A stretch of 34,449 bases of DNA from Candidatus Scalindua sp. (GTDB taxonomy: Bacteria; Planctomycetota; Brocadiia; Brocadiales; Scalinduaceae), in the NCBI GenBank assembly GCA_018648405.1, contig JABGRF010000234.1:1-34449 (forward strand). The letters are read 5' to 3'. Position 1 is the stretch's first letter, and each line of letters starts with the position of its first letter. Positions 1 through 9,411 of this stretch are shown here, piece after piece. A program made the position numbers and the translations under genes. The notes beneath the pieces are model-generated. The model had not been told where the DNA came from and ran no database searches. It worked only from the letters and a program-made list of their open reading frames with translations.

Positions 1-1479
1 TTCAGGAAGTTCTGGTTTTCTGGTTTTGGCCTTTTTACTAAACGGACCCCATAACAATGTGCAAATATCTGATGTCGTCATATACCGACTGAACTTGCGA
101 AGGAGCCTGAATGTGGCAACGGGACGAAGGAGTAGCAGGTAACCAAACAACAACATATACCCCTTTTTTCTTGCCTGGTGGACTACTTCGCTCGGAAGAA
201 TTGTTGGATCGATGTCTGAACATTTAAACCACTTATGCCAATCTCGCTCGTCATCGATAATACCCCTTTCTACATATTCCTGCCATAGAGGAGTCCCACG
301 GTAAACACATAATCGACTAAAGCTAAATGTGTCGAGTTTAAGCCGGACGGCAAATCGAAAACTCTCCAGAATGTCTTTAGTGGTTTCATCTGGCGATCCG
401 ATCAGGAAAAAACCATGCGCCGTTTCAATTCCGTCTTTTTTGGCCTGTTTTACGGCATGTTCTATCTGTTCAATAGTCTGGCCCTTTTTCAGGCGGTTGA
501 GTACTTTCTGTGTTCCGGCTTCAACACCGAAGGCAAGAAAAGTACAGTTAGCTTTTACCATCAATGGTAATTCCTCAACAGCAAGCGAATCAACTCTGCC
601 CTCGCACCCCCAATGAAACTCCAGTTTTTTGTCAATGATACCGTTACAAACAGCCTCTATGCGTTTACGTTGCATCAGGAAATGGTCGTCGGTCAGGTAG
701 ATTGATCTGTAGCCGTCATCATTCAACTGCTGCATTTCTCCCAGAACGTGCTCCGGTGAGCGGCTTCTCCACTTGCCCCTTGCGAGGGATGGAATATCGC
801 AATAAATACATTGGAAAGGGCAGCCACGTGTGGTTTGCATGGTACAAAAACGATCGAGAGAAAGGACAGCTGGCGCATCCATTGGCATCGATTCGATGTA
901 TTCGATCGGTAAGCTTTTACGATCAGGATAAGGAAACTGGTCAAGGTCCCTGATCAGGGGGCGGTCAGGGTTATGGACTACTTCATCATTGGATCGCCAG
1001 GTAAGACCGCCGACTATTTTCAAATTATCCAGGTTGTCGAGGTACTCAGGAATCAGCTCTTCACCTTCCCCCCTACCAACGCAATCAATGTATGGCGCAT
1101 CGTTCAGGATCTTAACAGCATTCACTGTTGCAAAAGCTCCTCCGACAATAATGGGTGTTTTTGGTGCCGCCTTCTTCAGCCTTTGCGCCATACTCTTCAT
1201 AAGGAGGTACGCAGTAGTTGAAAGAAATGAAAGGATAATTATATCAGGCTTTTCATCTTTCACGGCCAGCTCGATATGCTCTTCTTTCATCTGTGGATGG
1301 CAGGTATCGAACATGGTAACCTCGTGTCCGTGGTTGCGGATTACCGGTGCCAATGTCTGAATGCCAAGTGGCGGGAAAGCCATCACCTCAATACGGTCGC
1401 TGTTACCCGATCTCCTGAGTTTTTCAGGAAGAATATTGTAATAGTCCTCGTCCCGGATGTATATGAGGTAAATTTTCAT
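1..1479 (-). CDS. B12-binding domain radical SAM protein (3' end beyond window)
   Basis: The frame stays open for 493 codons from ATG 1477-1479 to the left edge, so the C-terminus is missing. Residues about 1-170 look like the cobalamin-binding fold common in this family (IVGGAFATVN near 120). The radical SAM core follows, with the iron-sulfur motif GCPFQCIYCD (Cys220, Cys224, Cys227). Downstream motifs such as LAFGVEAGTQKVLNRLKKG and HGFFLIGSPDET are typical of the HemN/Elp3-like core. Known relatives (BchE, HpnJ/HpnR-type and many uncharacterised enzymes) carry out methylations, ring closures or other radical steps on lipids, pigments and peptides. The substrate cannot be told from sequence. 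It stands alone on its strand here, with about 500 bases to the next real start. Confidence 0.93.
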   Translation of the reverse strand, partial: MKIYLIYIRDEDYYNILPEKLRRSGNSDRIEVMAFPPLGIQTLAPVIRNHGHEVTMFDTCHPQMKEEHIELAVKDEKPDIIILSFLSTTAYLLMKSMAQRLKKAAPKTPIIVGGAFATVNAVKILNDAPYIDCVGRGEGEELIPEYLDNLDNLKIVGGLTWRSNDEVVHNPDRPLIRDLDQFPYPDRKSLPIEYIESMPMDAPAVLSLDRFCTMQTTRGCPFQCIYCDIPSLARGKWRSRSPEHVLGEMQQLNDDGYRSIYLTDDHFLMQRKRIEAVCNGIIDKKLEFHWGCEGRVDSLAVEELPLMVKANCTFLAFGVEAGTQKVLNRLKKGQTIEQIEHAVKQAKKDGIETAHGFFLIGSPDETTKDILESFRFAVRLKLDTFSFSRLCVYRGTPLWQEYVERGIIDDERDWHKWFKCSDIDPTILPSEVVHQARKKGYMLLFGYLLLLRPVATFRLLRKFSRYMTTSDICTLLWGPFSKKAKTRKPELPE

Positions 1480-1680
1480 AGACTAATTTTTTGATATAAA
1501 GATGATAAAAGTAGGTAAAAAGCAAAAATCATCAAAAAACTTCTGCTGCTTCTCTTCTATCCATTAACTATCAAACAAGTATGCCCTTATGAATCAATTA
1601 GTCAAGAAGATTACAGCTTGTATTTTTCATATTGTCTGTCAAACCACATATGAATACACCTTATATCTATCAGGTCCAAT

Positions 1681-1884
1681 ATGATTGCAGAAAAAACAGC
1701 TGTTCCGGAGAAACTCATGTACAGGGATGACTATAAATGGCTGGCTTCTCAATCAACTGAGCTCTTATTAAATAAAGAAAAAAGAGAGGCATGTATTGCC
1801 ATACTTAAAGAAATAATATCCTTAGTCGGATCTCCCGGTGCATCTGCTAAAGTGGTAGATGAAGCGTTGAGTTTCATCATTTAG
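1681..1884 (+). CDS. small hypothetical protein (67 aa)
   Basis: This is an ATG-initiated frame of 67 codons, preceded by a weak AGGT 6 bases upstream. The product is soluble, mixed in charge and mostly helical in appearance, with a plausible amphipathic helix around KREACIAILKEIISLVG. I do not recognise a family. In favour of a real gene are the balanced composition and a clean start and stop just ahead of the next gene on the same strand (104 bases away). Against it are its short length and weak ribosome binding site. Confidence 0.5.
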   Translation: MIAEKTAVPEKLMYRDDYKWLASQSTELLLNKEKREACIAILKEIISLVGSPGASAKVVDEALSFII

Positions 1885-1987
1885 TGTTAAAACTGTGTTT
1901 ATTGTTGCTGTTTTGACAGTTTCGTGTATAATGCCCTATTATCGTTTAAGTTATGAAGGTTTACCATTACGAAAGAGAGAACAACTT

Positions 1988-2296
1988 ATGGCTAAAAGAG
2001 TGACTAGCAAAGAGAGACTTCAGCAGATGGCGGAAGAGGCTGCTGCCGGTGAAGAGCAGAAAGCTGAAAAGAAGGCGAAAAAAGCAACAACAACCAAGAA
2101 GAAAGTCGCCAAATCTGTTATAAAGCGGGAAAAAGTCGTCTGGAAGGTTTTCGATGCCAGCTATAAGGAGATTGCCAGCTTTCCCTACTCTCAAAAAGAT
2201 GAAGCTTTTGCAAAGTTGGAGGACCGGAAACAGAAAAAGAGCGGTACCACTTTTTTCATCAATGAGGTGAAAGTGCCCATGGAAGATGATGTGTAG
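1988..2296 (+). CDS. small protein with a lysine/alanine-rich basic N-terminal half (102 aa)
   Basis: I chose ATG 1988 because a purine-rich GAAAGAGAGA lies just upstream. The same frame is open back to 1895, but that extension reads as an unlikely hydrophobic leader. Residues about 18-45 are rich in Lys, Ala and Thr (KKAKKATTTKKKVAKS), like histone H1-type or ribosome-associated tails. Residues 48-102 form a compact segment with VVWKVFDASYKEIASFPY and a C-terminal FFINEVKVPM. No enzyme motif is visible. The basic tail suggests nucleic-acid binding, which is an inference. The gene ends 15 bases from the stop of the convergent TPR gene. Confidence 0.75.
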   Translation: MAKRVTSKERLQQMAEEAAAGEEQKAEKKAKKATTTKKKVAKSVIKREKVVWKVFDASYKEIASFPYSQKDEAFAKLEDRKQKKSGTTFFINEVKVPMEDDV

Positions 2297-2311
2297 GGCT
2301 TTATCTTAAGA

Positions 2312-4306
2312 TTAATTTGTTCCTGATTTTAGACGGTTGTAGACTGAAATTTCTCTTTCCGATTCTTTTATTTTCCACTTCGCCCGATAGATTATGCCAA
2401 GTGCAAAATGGGCATCCGGGTTGTCCGGGTTTATTTCTATCGCCTTCCTCAGTTTGTAGATAGCATTTTCCATATCGCCTTTCTTCGCGTAAGCTATGCC
2501 AAGATTATAATGGGCTTCACCATAATCAGATTTCATCTCAATCGCATGTTTGTACTGATAAATGGCTTCATCGATCTTATTTATAAAATCATATGCAACT
2601 CCCAGGTTGTTATACGCTTTTGCGTATGTGGGATCCAGCTTGACAGCCATCTTCCATTTGGCGATGGCATTGTCCATGTCACCCAAATGGCGATATATGA
2701 GGCCTAAATTATAGTGAGCTTTCGTATGATTCGGTTTAAGTTCAATTGTTCGGGTCAGCTCTGAGACGGCTTCCTTCAGCATCTCTTTTTCAATATAAAT
2801 CGAGCCCAAATGATAATGGGCCTCCGCATAATTCTCTTTGATTTTTATTGCTTTTTTAAGAGAGGTTATTGCCCTATCCGCCAGACCTTTTGAATAATAT
2901 GCAAAACCAAGATTATTGTATGCTTTATAGTGATTCTGATCTCTCTCTATAGCGCTTTCCCATGCGATAATAGATTCGTCTAATAAGCCCTTATCGCTAT
3001 AGGCATTTCCAAGAAGAAAGTAGAGAAGGCCTCTGTCGGGGTTAAGCTCAATACCTTTTTTAAGCATATTTATGGCATCGTCAATCAGCCCCTTTTTTAG
3101 ATAAGCAAAACTTGAATTGTAATACGCTTCAGCGTAATCCGGTTTGATTTCCAGCGCTCTGTTGTAGGCGGTAATCGCCTCTTCCGGTAATCCTTGCCGG
3201 TAATAAACAACTCCAAGATTAACGTAGGCATCTGCATGACCGGGTTCTATTTTTAATGTCTTTTTAAACTCTTCTATAGATTTGCTGAGTTTGTTTTTTT
3301 TCATATAGATTACACCCAGATTATAATGGGCTTTTGTGTGATCTGGCGCCAGCTTCAACGCTTTCTGCAACTCAGATATCGCTTCTTTCCTCATTCCTGC
3401 CTTATAATAAGCAACGCCCAGGTTGTAACGTACGTTAGCATCCTTCGGGGTGATGGCTGCTATTTTTTCGTATTCGAATATGGCGTCTTCAAATTTTCCT
3501 TTTTCATGGAGGGTTATTGCCAGAATGTTTAACGACTTGAGATCTTCGGGATTTATTTCCAATGCTCTGTTCAAAGCGGATATCGCTTCGTCCGGCATCC
3601 CTTTTTTCCGATATGCAATTCCCAGGTTGTAGTATGCCCCAGCGAAGTCAGGTGCAAGGGACGTGGATTTTTCAAGTTGAGAAATAGCATTATCAAGCTG
3701 GTCCTGTTCAAGATAGACCGCTCCAAGGTTGTAATATGCTTCGGCGTAGTCCGCATTCACCTCAATGGCTTTTGTATAGATTGCGACGGCATTATCCAAT
3801 AATCCCTTTTTAAAATAGATAATTCCCAGATTATTTAAAGATTGATGATAATCCGGTTTAATTTGAATTGCCTTTTTATAAGCGGCAATTGCGTCGTCTA
3901 CTAACCCTTTTTCGTTATAAAGAAAACCCAGATTATATTCTGCACTTGCATTGGTTGCGTCTGCCTGTAATAGTTTTTTGAATATCTCAATTGCGCTATC
4001 GATATCTCCCTGACTGGTGTAGATAGTGCCCAGATTAAAATATGCATTAACATAGTTCTGGTCAAGAACCAGGGTTTTGTTAAGCTCATCTATCGCTTCA
4101 GACACCATCCCATTATCATAGTAAGCCAGCCCGAGATAATAATGCACGTCAACATTCGATGGCTCATGTTCCAACACCTTTTTCAATTCATCAATTGATT
4201 TGCCTAGATCGTTTTTTGTATCTTCGGTAGCTGATACAAAATTAATGTGATTTACAATCAAAACGGTAATTATTGTGAAAAACAAAATGTTTGCTAACTT
4301 ACGCAT
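2312..4306 (-). CDS. secreted 18-repeat TPR protein
   Basis: A signal peptide of about 26 residues (hydrophobic core LFFTIITVLIVNHINF, likely cut after VSA) is followed by 18 consecutive 34-residue TPR units at residues 38-649 without a single insertion, then a 15-residue tail. The repeats carry the usual W/Y-NLG-Y-GA pattern (for example AYYNLGAVYLEQ). TPR solenoids are protein-protein scaffolds; the export signal puts this one in the periplasm or a comparable compartment. An AGGAG site lies 6 bases before the ATG, and the upstream gene stops 2 bases away, so the two are co-transcribed. The partner is unknown. The family call is certain; a specific role is not. Confidence 0.95.
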   Translation of the reverse strand: MRKLANILFFTIITVLIVNHINFVSATEDTKNDLGKSIDELKKVLEHEPSNVDVHYYLGLAYYDNGMVSEAIDELNKTLVLDQNYVNAYFNLGTIYTSQGDIDSAIEIFKKLLQADATNASAEYNLGFLYNEKGLVDDAIAAYKKAIQIKPDYHQSLNNLGIIYFKKGLLDNAVAIYTKAIEVNADYAEAYYNLGAVYLEQDQLDNAISQLEKSTSLAPDFAGAYYNLGIAYRKKGMPDEAISALNRALEINPEDLKSLNILAITLHEKGKFEDAIFEYEKIAAITPKDANVRYNLGVAYYKAGMRKEAISELQKALKLAPDHTKAHYNLGVIYMKKNKLSKSIEEFKKTLKIEPGHADAYVNLGVVYYRQGLPEEAITAYNRALEIKPDYAEAYYNSSFAYLKKGLIDDAINMLKKGIELNPDRGLLYFLLGNAYSDKGLLDESIIAWESAIERDQNHYKAYNNLGFAYYSKGLADRAITSLKKAIKIKENYAEAHYHLGSIYIEKEMLKEAVSELTRTIELKPNHTKAHYNLGLIYRHLGDMDNAIAKWKMAVKLDPTYAKAYNNLGVAYDFINKIDEAIYQYKHAIEMKSDYGEAHYNLGIAYAKKGDMENAIYKLRKAIEINPDNPDAHFALGIIYRAKWKIKESEREISVYNRLKSGTN

Positions 4307-4308
4307 AG

Positions 4309-5283
4309 TTATTCTCCTGTGGGTTTCTGTGTTTGCAACTTCTCTTCAACTTGCTTGCCGGTTTTGTCCTCAATATGTTCCTCTGATAGAGCCGGCTGCA
4401 TTTCCGATTCTGATGTTGCAGAGGGCTGTTCGGGTTTACTGTAAATAGCGCGTTGGAGCGAGCTATAGTCGATTTTCTTTTCTGGCGGAAGGTACAAAGG
4501 CGCAGGTGTATGCATGCCTGAAACCTGTTCATCCGGTTTGTACGGCTGAACAGCAAAACCAGCCGTAGCAATTCTGGCTCTGCTTAACCTTAAACCTTCT
4601 TTATCTGCAACCTCTAATTTATAGTTGATAGCCTCTTCCGGAACGTAAAAAGAGTGTTTTTTTGCTTTATGTATCGGTATAGATACAGTGCTGAGTTTGT
4701 CTGTTGGTAAAGTAACCGGCTCACCCATTAAATCCTTCTCCGGTTTTTCAAATGTAGATTCAATGGTATCTTTCTCCGTTTTTGTCTGGGTAACGCTACC
4801 GGGAATTACATTTTTAAGCCTTTTTGCCAGCTGTTCATCCGGTAGTTCTTCATGCTTGCCAACGAGTTTTTTTACCAGTAAATCACCTACAAGAAGTTCA
4901 TTGAAGGAGTATTCCTTGTTTTTGTTTCTTTGCAAACTGAGGTTTGCGTAGATCAACATGGCCGCTATTAGGATAGAGAGCGTAGTAATGATTTTACCGG
5001 AAGATTGCGGTATTATGATTTTCAGAATATGCAGAAAAATGACAAATAAAAAGGTCGCACTGCCGACCTCAATAAGTCCGGCTTGCCATTTCCCATTGTA
5101 TGTGAAACTGACAAATACCACCGCTATTACAAAGAATGCGATACATGTGTATATCATTATCCTGTTAAATCTTCCATGAGAAGACGTGGGATTATCTGTT
5201 TTCTTTTTAGATTGCCCGAATATGGCTTTGAATAAATGCATAAGAGTTTTAACTTGTTTCAGTGACAACTTCCAGCGATTCAT
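4309..5283 (-). CDS. membrane protein of unknown function between bioA and the TPR gene
   Basis: The 324-residue product has three hydrophobic segments at about residues 43-62 (YTCIAFFVIAVVFVSFTY), 73-91 and 97-113, followed by a long soluble tail rich in Lys, Glu and Pro. I recognise no catalytic motif. Start choice is uncertain. ATG 5283 overlaps the end of bioA by 35 bases; the in-frame ATG at 5241 would leave an 8-base gap but has no visible ribosome binding site. The tail could be a linker to the secreted TPR protein encoded 2 bases downstream. The shared operon suggests a membrane anchor plus scaffold pair, which is inference. Confidence 0.8.
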   Translation of the reverse strand: MNRWKLSLKQVKTLMHLFKAIFGQSKKKTDNPTSSHGRFNRIMIYTCIAFFVIAVVFVSFTYNGKWQAGLIEVGSATFLFVIFLHILKIIIPQSSGKIITTLSILIAAMLIYANLSLQRNKNKEYSFNELLVGDLLVKKLVGKHEELPDEQLAKRLKNVIPGSVTQTKTEKDTIESTFEKPEKDLMGEPVTLPTDKLSTVSIPIHKAKKHSFYVPEEAINYKLEVADKEGLRLSRARIATAGFAVQPYKPDEQVSGMHTPAPLYLPPEKKIDYSSLQRAIYSKPEQPSATSESEMQPALSEEHIEDKTGKQVEEKLQTQKPTGE

Positions 5284-6613
5284 ATAAGATGTCCATCATC
5301 TTATTTAATTGCGAAATAGTTATGCACAAGGGAGGCATTACCACCAGGACATTGTCCAGCGGCCTGGTAATCAGACCGCGTTGTCTTGCTTCAAGGCAGA
5401 CTCTCATCCCAACCTTTTCTTCCCATGAATAAGGCTCCTTTGTCTCCCTGTCTTTAACCAGTTCTATACCGGCAATGAGTCCACATTGCCGTACGTCTCC
5501 TACTGCCTTCAACTCCTTGAACTGTTCGAGTCTCTCCTGCAAAACCGTGATCTTTGGAACAAGGCCCTCTATGACATTTTCCTTTTCAAATATATCGATA
5601 TTTGCAAGGGCTGCTGAACACGCTAACGGGTTGCCGGTGTATGTATGGCCATGGAAAAAAGTCTTCTGTTCACTGTGTTTGCCGAGAAAGGTATTATAAA
5701 TTTCGTCTGTAGTCAGAGTCGCTGCCAAAGGCATATAGCCTCCATTTAAACCTTTGGAGACAGTCAATATATCAGGTGTTACATTTTCGTGTGCACACGC
5801 AAACATTTTTCCTGTGCGGCCAAAACCGACCAATACCTCGTCTGCAATAAGAAGGATATTATATTTTTCACATAAATCTTTTACGCCGGACAGATAGCCT
5901 TCAGGGTGGACAATTATTCCTCCCGCACCTTGCACAAGTGGTTCCATAACCATGGCAGCTATTGACTCAGAATTTTTCGATAGTATTTCTTCCAGCTTGC
6001 TCAAGCATTCAAGCGAGCAAGATGCTTTGTCTTTGCCGTATGGGCATCTGTAGCAATAAGGAGATGGTGTGGTGAACGCCTTAAGTAGAAGAGGTTTGAA
6101 AACAGCATGGAAAACTTCTACCCCACTCACACCTACTGCACCCAGAGAATCGCCATGATATCCGTATTGTAACGTAACGTAACTGGTTTTCTTTTTGTTG
6201 CCTTTATATTGCCAATATTGAAATGCCATTTTTATGGCCACTTCAATCGCATTGGAACCATTATCAGAATAAAATATTTTGTTCAGGCCTTCCGGTGTTA
6301 TCTCAACCAGGCGTTTTGCCAATTTGGCTGAAGGTATATTTGACATGCCCAGCAGGGTTGTATGAGCAACTTTATCAAGTTGGTCTTTTATTGCATTGTC
6401 AATCTCTTTCCGTCTATGGCCATGGATATTGCACCACATCGAAGAAACACCATCTATATACTCATTGCCATTAATGTCTCTTAGCATAATGCCCCTGCCA
6501 TCTACTATAATTAATGGCTCTTCTTTGACAAAATCTTTCATCTGCGTAAATGGATGCCACAGATACTGTTTGTCCCAGGACTCTACTTGTTCTTTGGTTG
6601 TTTCTTCATGCAT
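5249..6613 (-). CDS. bioA: adenosylmethionine-8-amino-7-oxononanoate aminotransferase
   Basis: This PLP enzyme of fold type I converts 7-keto-8-aminopelargonate to 7,8-diaminopelargonate with S-adenosylmethionine as amino donor, the antepenultimate step of biotin synthesis. It is cytoplasmic. From the chosen ATG the product is 454 residues, normal for BioA. Seen are the N-terminal WHPFTQMKD signature, YSDNGSNAIEVAIK for phosphate binding, ADEV with Asp258, and SKGLNGG with the PLP lysine Lys287. A cysteine cluster (CYRCPYG, about 187-193) is also present. A longer frame reaches 6715 but adds 34 residues not expected for the family. No other biotin genes are in the window. Confidence 0.95.
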   Translation of the reverse strand: MHEETTKEQVESWDKQYLWHPFTQMKDFVKEEPLIIVDGRGIMLRDINGNEYIDGVSSMWCNIHGHRRKEIDNAIKDQLDKVAHTTLLGMSNIPSAKLAKRLVEITPEGLNKIFYSDNGSNAIEVAIKMAFQYWQYKGNKKKTSYVTLQYGYHGDSLGAVGVSGVEVFHAVFKPLLLKAFTTPSPYCYRCPYGKDKASCSLECLSKLEEILSKNSESIAAMVMEPLVQGAGGIIVHPEGYLSGVKDLCEKYNILLIADEVLVGFGRTGKMFACAHENVTPDILTVSKGLNGGYMPLAATLTTDEIYNTFLGKHSEQKTFFHGHTYTGNPLACSAALANIDIFEKENVIEGLVPKITVLQERLEQFKELKAVGDVRQCGLIAGIELVKDRETKEPYSWEEKVGMRVCLEARQRGLITRPLDNVLVVMPPLCITISQLNKMMDILYESLEVVTETS

Positions 6614-7056
6614 AGCTGTAAATAAAAAGTTAAAAGTGACTAAAGTTTGAAGTGAGCTAAAGTGATGGTAAAAAACAAATCTTTTATTCTTTAATTTCTT
6701 GCTTAATGGGCCCACCCAACAAATCGGCGGGCAGGCTTTGCTGCAACGATGGTGTGTGTTGATAACACTTCGACTTTGCTTAGTGTGACGTCTCTTTCAT
6801 CTAACAGACTGGCATAGTCGAAGAATGTCTTAACTGCCCCTTCCCTGTAGCCATCTTCCTGCATAGAAGGATCCGATGCCCAGCCCAACGCACAAAATTT
6901 CCAGGTTCATAGAGTGCTTAACGATACCAAGATAAAGACCTTCTATTAATAGGAGCATACCTAAAAGTTGTAAAAACCGTGCAATTAACACTAATCATTT
7001 CCTTTCTTTATTGTGCCCACCTGTACCGAACGGCTTTGCCGCACCATCCAATTCAA
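6614..7056. other. 443-base gap without a convincing gene; possible coding remnant and repeats
   Basis: A frame at 6703-6888 (-) could encode 61 residues from TTG (ending ARRFVGWAH), but there is no ribosome binding site and it has no recognisable family. It may be a decayed gene end or part of a repeat. Two short related hairpin-prone sequences occur at 6738-6754 (GGCAGGCTTTGCTGCAA) and 7030-7044 (CGGCTTTGCCG core). Each is followed on the minus strand by a GGTGGGC motif. I see nothing else. Confidence 0.35.
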
Positions 7057-7803
7057 TTATCGGCTCCTCAGCTTGGAGAGTAGATGGAGAATTTCAATAT
7101 AGAGCCAGACAAGCGTGATCATAAGGCCCAGTGCTGCTCTCCATTCCATAAATTTGGGAGCTCCCTGTTCCACTCCATGTTCAATAAAGTCAAAATCAAG
7201 AACCAGATTAAGGGCGGCAATGACAACAATAAAACCACTAATACCAATTCCCATAATACCATTACCATGAATAAATGGGACGTTCATGCCAAAAAAACCA
7301 AGGATAAAGCTCACCATGTACATCATGAAGATTCCACCTGTTGCAGCGGTTACCCCGAGCTTAAAATTTTCAGTAGCCTTGATTAATCCTGATTTATAAG
7401 CAAACAAAAGGGCGAACAAGGTTCCAAAAGTGAGGCCTACGGCCTGGATTACTATTCCGGGGAAACGTGCTTCCATAATAGAGGAGATTCCGCCTAAAAA
7501 CAGTCCTTCCAGTAAAGCATAAATTGGTGCCACTATCGGTGCAGTCGTTGGTTTGAAGATAGCCACCATTGCGGCGATGAAGCCTCCAATGGCCCCGCCC
7601 CATAAATACAGTGATATTTGGGGCGATTCGAAGACAAAAAACTGACGCCATACCCACATTGCTGATACCAAGGCCAGAAACAGCATTATTCCTGTCTTGT
7701 TAACCGTCCCTTGAAGCGTCATCAAGTTGTCTCTTTGTGTAAAGTCTCTAACTTGAGAAAAAGTTTTTTTGTTTAGACCCGGATTTGCAGATCTTGCTAT
7801 CAT
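7057..7803 (-). CDS. Bax inhibitor-1/YccA-family membrane protein
   Basis: The 248-residue polytopic protein has about seven membrane segments and begins MIARSANPGLNKKTF, which matches the conserved head of the bacterial YccA-like group (usual form SNPALN). I chose ATG 7803 because AGGCAGG lies just upstream. A TTG at 7824 would add seven residues and is less likely. Members of the BI-1 superfamily are proposed pH-sensitive calcium leak channels or regulators of membrane proteases such as FtsH, but the function of this subgroup is not settled. It ends with an amphipathic EILHLLSKLRSR tail. It lies 36 bases after trpE on the same strand. Confidence 0.9.
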   Translation of the reverse strand: MIARSANPGLNKKTFSQVRDFTQRDNLMTLQGTVNKTGIMLFLALVSAMWVWRQFFVFESPQISLYLWGGAIGGFIAAMVAIFKPTTAPIVAPIYALLEGLFLGGISSIMEARFPGIVIQAVGLTFGTLFALLFAYKSGLIKATENFKLGVTAATGGIFMMYMVSFILGFFGMNVPFIHGNGIMGIGISGFIVVIAALNLVLDFDFIEHGVEQGAPKFMEWRAALGLMITLVWLYIEILHLLSKLRSR

Positions 7804-7839
7804 TTCTACCTGCCTTCTTGTCAATTGTTATGAGAGTTT

Positions 7840-9327
7840 TCAAATCCTCTCGGCTACCTCGATGGCCCTTAATAATCCCTTTGCTTTGTTAAGCGTTTCC
7901 TGATATTCCATCTCGGGGATAGAGTCTGCGACGATACCTGCACCGGCTTGTATATATGCATCTTTGCCATTTTTCAAGACAATGGTCCTTATGGTAATAC
8001 ATGTATTTATATCTCCGGAAAAGTTAATATAGCCTACTGCGCCACCATAAGGTCCGCGTCGTGTTTGCTCTAATTCATCTATTATCTGCATCGCTCTTAC
8101 TTTTGGGGCTCCTGATAAGGTGCCTGCAGGCAGACATGCCCTTAAACCGTCAAAGGCATTTTTGTCGCCCCTTAATTTTCCGCTGACGCTGGATGTAATA
8201 TGCATTACGTGCGAGTATTTTTCTATTACCATTTTTTCGTCTATCGAGACGCTGTCGTATTGAGAAACACTTCCAACATCGTTTCTCCCTAAATCAAGGA
8301 GCATGATATGTTCGGCAAGTTCTTTAGGGTCGGATAATAATTCTTTAGCTAACAGTTCATCTTCTTCCGTTGTGCTCCCGCGTTTTCTCGTTCCTGCTAT
8401 TGGCCTTACGTTAATGTTTCCGTCATCCACTTTTACCATAACTTCGGGAGAGGAGCCTATCAACTCCAAATCCTTCATTTTTATATAGAACATATATGGA
8501 GAGGGGTTGATTACCCTTAATGTGCGGTAAATATTAATAGGTTTCGCATTTATCTCTGTTTGCAGGCGTTGTGAAAGAACCGCCTGTATTATGTCTCCGG
8601 CACGAATATATTCTTTACATGTTTCGACAGCCTGTAGAAAATCAGATTTCTTAAAATTTGACGAGAACTTCAGGCTTAGCTCCCCTTTTTCGGTAATATC
8701 ATCACTTAATGTCATTACGGGGGTGCGGAGCTTATTAGTAACATTATCGATCTTATTAACAGTATCTTCATAGATATCTTGAATATCTCTTTCGTCTATA
8801 TGGGCCGCGCAAACTACTTTTATCGTTTTGTTTAAGTGATCAAATACAATCGTTTCATCATAGAACATAAAGTACATATCCGGCAGATTCAAGTCGTCGA
8901 CTGTTGAATCCGGCAGCGTTTCGACATAGCGCACAGAATCATAGGATGTGTATCCAACAGCCCCGCCAAAAAAGTCTGGTAAGCCATTTACGCGTACGGG
9001 AGAGAATTTGCTAATCTGTTGTTCCAGTACTTTGAATGGATCTGTGGTCTCTATATGCGTAATCCCTTCTTTGTTAAAGATTTCTACGTTAGAACCTTTG
9101 CATTTGAACCCTGCAAAGGGATTACTGCCTATAGTTGAATATTTTGCTATTTTTTCGCCGCCATCTGCGCTTTCCAGAAGAAATGCGTAATCCGTGTCTG
9201 AAACCTTCTGAAATGCAGACACAGGAGTGAGGGTATCTGCAAAAAGTTGACGGTATACAGGCACAACATTCCCTTTCTTTGAGAGTTCTTTGAATTCGCT
9301 GAATGTCGGGTAATATTGTGTTTTCAT
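7840..9327 (-). CDS. trpE: anthranilate synthase component I
   Basis: This 495-residue cytoplasmic enzyme makes anthranilate from chorismate with ammonia from the TrpG glutaminase, the first committed step of tryptophan synthesis. Seen are the chorismate-binding core GSSPEVMVKV, RPIAGTRKRG, ELLSDPKELAEHIMLLDLGRND and PAGTLSGAPKVRAM, all near-consensus for TrpE. ADCL synthase PabB is related, but the length and the N-terminal PVYRQLFADTLTPVSAF fit TrpE better. TrpG is not adjacent; the next gene is a BI-1 protein. A strong sigma-70-like promoter lies 85 to 113 bases upstream. Confidence 0.95.
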   Translation of the reverse strand: MKTQYYPTFSEFKELSKKGNVVPVYRQLFADTLTPVSAFQKVSDTDYAFLLESADGGEKIAKYSTIGSNPFAGFKCKGSNVEIFNKEGITHIETTDPFKVLEQQISKFSPVRVNGLPDFFGGAVGYTSYDSVRYVETLPDSTVDDLNLPDMYFMFYDETIVFDHLNKTIKVVCAAHIDERDIQDIYEDTVNKIDNVTNKLRTPVMTLSDDITEKGELSLKFSSNFKKSDFLQAVETCKEYIRAGDIIQAVLSQRLQTEINAKPINIYRTLRVINPSPYMFYIKMKDLELIGSSPEVMVKVDDGNINVRPIAGTRKRGSTTEEDELLAKELLSDPKELAEHIMLLDLGRNDVGSVSQYDSVSIDEKMVIEKYSHVMHITSSVSGKLRGDKNAFDGLRACLPAGTLSGAPKVRAMQIIDELEQTRRGPYGGAVGYINFSGDINTCITIRTIVLKNGKDAYIQAGAGIVADSIPEMEYQETLNKAKGLLRAIEVAERI

Positions 9328-9411
9328 AACTTGTAAATTTCGCTTGACTTTAAGTTTTTTTTACATAGAATTAACAGCTAAATTCTGCCTAATTCTTTGC
9401 CGGTCAAGTAG

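Noticed and set aside
1913-1932. TTGACA followed by TATAAT before the 1988 gene
   Set aside because: The spacer is only 8 bases. The TATAAT may still be a real -10, but only a weak TTGTTG at 1902 with a 19-base spacer fits.
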